Assembly (NCBI GenBank): GCA_902493155.1
Contig: CABUOE010000095.1
Span: 1-8,143 of the forward strand
DNA length: 8,143 nt
Direction: 5' to 3'
Source of the DNA: an uncultured Eubacteriales bacterium
GTDB taxonomy: Bacteria; Bacillota; Clostridia; Oscillospirales; Ruminococcaceae
Positions 6,151 through 8,143 of this stretch are shown piece by piece (position 1 is the stretch's first letter; every line of letters starts with the position of its first letter). Under the pieces are notes generated by a model that saw nothing but the letters and a program-made list of their open reading frames with translations, was not told the origin of the DNA and did not search any database. The translations under genes and the position numbers were made by a program.

Positions 6151-7023
6151 TTATTTGCTGGGCCGTGTCTGCCATTCGCTCCCACAGATCAGCTTTTCGT
6201 TGAGCACCTGGTAGAACAATTTACCTGTCAAGTTAATAAGCTTTACACTTGTTTTGCTCTTGGAGATCAGCACTTGATCCCCCAGTTCGATGGGAATTCC
6301 CTGCTCTCCGTCCACCGTCAGGTAAATTTCCTGCTCCGGGCGGGCGGGCGTGACCGAAATGACGCTTTGTTCGTTGAAGATAATGGTGCGTCCAAAAGGC
6401 GAATGGGGCGCCACGGGCGTTAATGTGATGCAGTCGATGGTGGGGTCGATGACGGGACCTCCCGCAGACAGGCTGTAGGCGGTGGAGCCGGTGGGGGTGG
6501 AGAAAATCGCCCCGTCGGCCCGGTAGGAGCCCACGCCCTTGCCCTTGCAGGAGATATTCAGGTCGATCATCCGGGCCAGTGCCCCTTTAGACAGCACCGC
6601 GTCGTTGAGGGCGCGATAGATTTGTTCTCCGTTTTTGCTCCGGTGGACAACGGACAGCATCATCCGTTCCTCCACCGTATAGTCGCCGGTTTCCAGCTTG
6701 TGTAAAAGCTCCAATTCTCCCATTTCCAGCGTCGCCAAAAAGCCCAGTCGTCCCAGATTGATTCCCAGCACCGGCTTATCCAGCAAGACGGCATGCTTGG
6801 CGGTGTGGATGATGGTGCCGTCGCCGCCGATGGCGATGCAGAAATCGCACGCTCGGAGCAGGTCGTCAAATTTGCCGAACCGCAATCCCTGGCAGCCGGG
6901 GAAATGCTCCCGTTTTGTCTCGGCCATCCAAAGCTCGGCCTTCGGGGACAGCAGATCGCAGACCTGCCGCACACACTCGACGACGTTTTTCTTGTCTAAG
7001 TTGGGCATCAACAGCAGTTTCAC
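6151..7023 (-). CDS. nadK: NAD kinase
   Basis: NAD kinase phosphorylates NAD+ to NADP+ using ATP or polyphosphate and is the only route to NADP in most bacteria; it is cytosolic. The 290-residue length is usual. The N-terminal nucleotide domain has IGGDGTIIHTA (65-75), with the catalytic Asp68 of GGDGT. Other family motifs are GINLGRLGFL (87-96), ALND (138-141, the NE/D motif), STPTGSTAYSLSAGGP (175-190), LTPVAPHSPFGRTIIF (201-216) and VDGE (237-240). The start is ambiguous between GTG at 7032 and GTG at 7023. I prefer 7023 because a GGTGG ribosome-site-like motif lies 5 nt upstream and MKLLLMPNLDKK matches the usual family N-terminus; the alternative adds three residues. It follows tlyA by about 54 bases, with a small CGGGC/GCCCG hairpin (7046-7058) in the gap, in a conserved tlyA–nadK–argR order. 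Confidence 0.95.
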   Translation of the reverse strand: MKLLLMPNLDKKNVVECVRQVCDLLSPKAELWMAETKREHFPGCQGLRFGKFDDLLRACDFCIAIGGDGTIIHTAKHAVLLDKPVLGINLGRLGFLATLEMGELELLHKLETGDYTVEERMMLSVVHRSKNGEQIYRALNDAVLSKGALARMIDLNISCKGKGVGSYRADGAIFSTPTGSTAYSLSAGGPVIDPTIDCITLTPVAPHSPFGRTIIFNEQSVISVTPARPEQEIYLTVDGEQGIPIELGDQVLISKSKTSVKLINLTGKLFYQVLNEKLICGSEWQTRPSK

Positions 7024-7077
7024 AAGGTCCACCAGCTTTCTTTTTCGGGCAAAGCCCGTCGATTCTATAGTTTGCGG

Positions 7078-7905
7078 TCAATCCGCTCCGTTTTCTTTCG
7101 TTTTTCCGTCCAGCGCCTCGTGGGACTCCTGAACCAGCGCTTTCAGGTCGTCTTTGGAAAAGGAAGTAGCCTCCGGAGACTTCTCGAAATAATAAAGGTA
7201 CTCGATATTCCCCTCTGGGCCCTTGATGGGCGAAAAATGGATGCCTTTGATGCAAAGCCCAATCTCGCCGCAGAAATCGTAGATTTTTTCGAGCACTTCC
7301 AGGTGGATTTCCGGCTCCCGGACGACGCCTTTTTTGCCGACCTTGCCCTTCCCCGCTTCAAACTGGGGCTTGACGAGGCAAACGCCCTGCCCGCCGTCCC
7401 GGAGGAGCTTATAGAGCACCGGCAGAACCAGCGTCAGGGAAATAAAGCTCACGTCGATGGAACCGAAGTCCAAGGGGTCGGGAATCTGCTCCTCGGTGAC
7501 GTAGCGGATATTGGTGCGCTCTAAATTTACCACCCGCTCATCGGTGCGAAGCTTCCAGGCGAGCTGACCGTAGCCCACGTCGATGGCGTAGACCTTTTTG
7601 GCCCCGTTTTGGAGCATACAGTCGGTAAACCCGCCGGTAGAGGCGCCGATGTCGGCGCAGACAGCGCCGTTTAAGTCGATGTGATGGGCGTTCATGGCCT
7701 TTTCCAGCTTAAGGCCGCCCCGGCTTACGTAAGGCAGGGCGTTTCCGGTGACTTTAATCTGCGCATCAGCAGGAATGCTGGCCCCTGCTTTATCGACCTT
7801 TTCGCCGTTTACAAAGACCTCTCCTGCCATAATCATGGCCTTGGCCTTTTCCCGGGAGTCCGCCAGACGGCGTTCCACTAAGAGCACATCCAGTCTTTTT
7901 TTCAT
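7078..7905 (-). CDS. tlyA: TlyA family rRNA 2'-O-methyltransferase (S4 + FtsJ-like domains)
   Basis: Characterised TlyA enzymes use S-adenosylmethionine to methylate ribose 2'-OH groups of cytidines in 16S and/or 23S rRNA, and in mycobacteria this sets capreomycin susceptibility. The older 'hemolysin A' label is not supported by the catalytic residues. The protein has 275 residues, the usual length. An S4 RNA-binding domain covers about 1-60 (KKRLDVLLVERRLADSREKA). The Rossmann methyltransferase domain follows, with SRGGLKLEKA (61-70), the SAM-site motif ADIGASTGGFTD (84-95), DVSFISL (151-157) and VKPQFEAG (178-185). Lys66, Asp151, Lys179 and Glu235 form the expected K-D-K-E set. The ATG at 7905 overlaps the dxs stop codon (ATGA), suggesting coupled translation. 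A GAGG ribosome site (7913-7916) lies inside the end of dxs. The target nucleotide in this organism is inferred only. Confidence 0.95.
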   Translation of the reverse strand: MKKRLDVLLVERRLADSREKAKAMIMAGEVFVNGEKVDKAGASIPADAQIKVTGNALPYVSRGGLKLEKAMNAHHIDLNGAVCADIGASTGGFTDCMLQNGAKKVYAIDVGYGQLAWKLRTDERVVNLERTNIRYVTEEQIPDPLDFGSIDVSFISLTLVLPVLYKLLRDGGQGVCLVKPQFEAGKGKVGKKGVVREPEIHLEVLEKIYDFCGEIGLCIKGIHFSPIKGPEGNIEYLYYFEKSPEATSFSKDDLKALVQESHEALDGKTKENGAD

Positions 7906-8143
7906 AATAATACCTCAGATAAAATCTTTGCGGATATGGCCCAGGCATCCATGCCCATAGAAGTCTTCAGTTGGGCCACATTGCCATGCTCCACAAATAC
8001 ATCCGGGATGCCCACGTGTTTGACAAATACAGGCAGTCCCTTCGTCATATAATAATCAGATACGGCTTCGCCAAAACCGCCCCGAAGTACATTTTCTTCC
8101 ATAGTTACAATCATATTGTGCTTGTCCGCAAGAGCATCCAGCA
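7902..8143 (-). CDS. dxs: 1-deoxy-D-xylulose-5-phosphate synthase, C-terminal end (5' part outside window)
   Basis: DXS joins pyruvate and glyceraldehyde-3-phosphate with thiamine diphosphate, the first step of the MEP isoprenoid pathway. Only the last 80 or so codons are visible, from the right edge to the TGA at 7902-7904. They match the end of the C-terminal transketolase-like domain: MIVTMEENVLRGGFGEAV, then VGIPDVFVEHGNVAQL and the closing GMDAWAISAKI helix. The thiamine diphosphate and active-site regions lie outside the window, so activity cannot be judged. The frame is open across the edge, and internal methionines such as the one at 8114 are not starts. The 4-base ATGA overlap with tlyA shows that the two genes share a transcript. 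The identification rests on this short tail plus the typical dxs–tlyA order. Confidence 0.9.
   Translation of the reverse strand, partial: LDALADKHNMIVTMEENVLRGGFGEAVSDYYMTKGLPVFVKHVGIPDVFVEHGNVAQLKTSMGMDAWAISAKILSEVLL

Noticed and set aside
7046..7058. Hairpin CGGGC-TTT-GCCCG between tlyA and nadK as a terminator
   Set aside because: The stem is only 5 bp and no T-run follows in the sense of transcription (an A-run follows). It is too close to the nadK start to end the operon.
1..8143. A novel defence, mobile or biosynthetic system
   Set aside because: All long frames belong to conserved chromosomal families in a known gene order. No transposase, integrase, repeat array, toxin-antitoxin pair, tRNA or attachment site was seen.

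Overview
The window reads as chromosomal DNA of a Gram-positive anaerobe of the Clostridia, probably an Oscillospirales/Ruminococcaceae-type organism. This is inferred from the dxs–tlyA–nadK–argR–recN gene order common in Clostridia, strong AAGGAG-type ribosome binding sites, frequent TTG/GTG starts, a DegV-family lipid-binding protein and moderate G+C. No mobile element, CRISPR array, tRNA, rRNA or phage gene was seen, and every long frame is a recognisable family.

Layout from the right edge, reading leftward on the minus strand: the C-terminal end of dxs (isoprenoid precursor synthesis), tlyA (rRNA 2'-O-methyltransferase), nadK (NAD kinase), argR (arginine repressor) and recN (SMC-like DNA repair ATPase). 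dxs and tlyA overlap by 4 bases. The other gaps are about 50-90 bases with no convincing terminator, so this looks like one housekeeping operon whose promoter lies outside the window. It ends at a strong bidirectional terminator (about 3805-3844), shared with the convergent degV-family gene.

Middle: the degV-family gene (plus strand) and a CNNM/CorC-type 'hemolysin' membrane protein (minus strand) are transcribed divergently from back-to-back sigma-A-type promoters whose -35 boxes are about 22 bp apart. The membrane protein gene starts with TTG. It has a short leader containing a GC-rich hairpin that could exchange pairing with the Shine-Dalgarno sequence. It ends at a good intrinsic terminator (1406-1446).

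Left: a 299-base intergenic stretch (1157-1455) separates that gene from an AI-2E/PerM-family membrane permease gene, also on the minus strand and cut by the left edge. This gap holds the most unusual non-coding structure in the window: three copies of a TACCAT element, two of them forming a large imperfect dyad, placed over a predicted promoter of the permease gene.

Overall this is ordinary conserved chromosome. I found no evidence for a new multi-gene system. The points worth a second look are regulatory: the operator-like array, the leader hairpin of the CNNM-type gene, and a hairpin between argR and recN.
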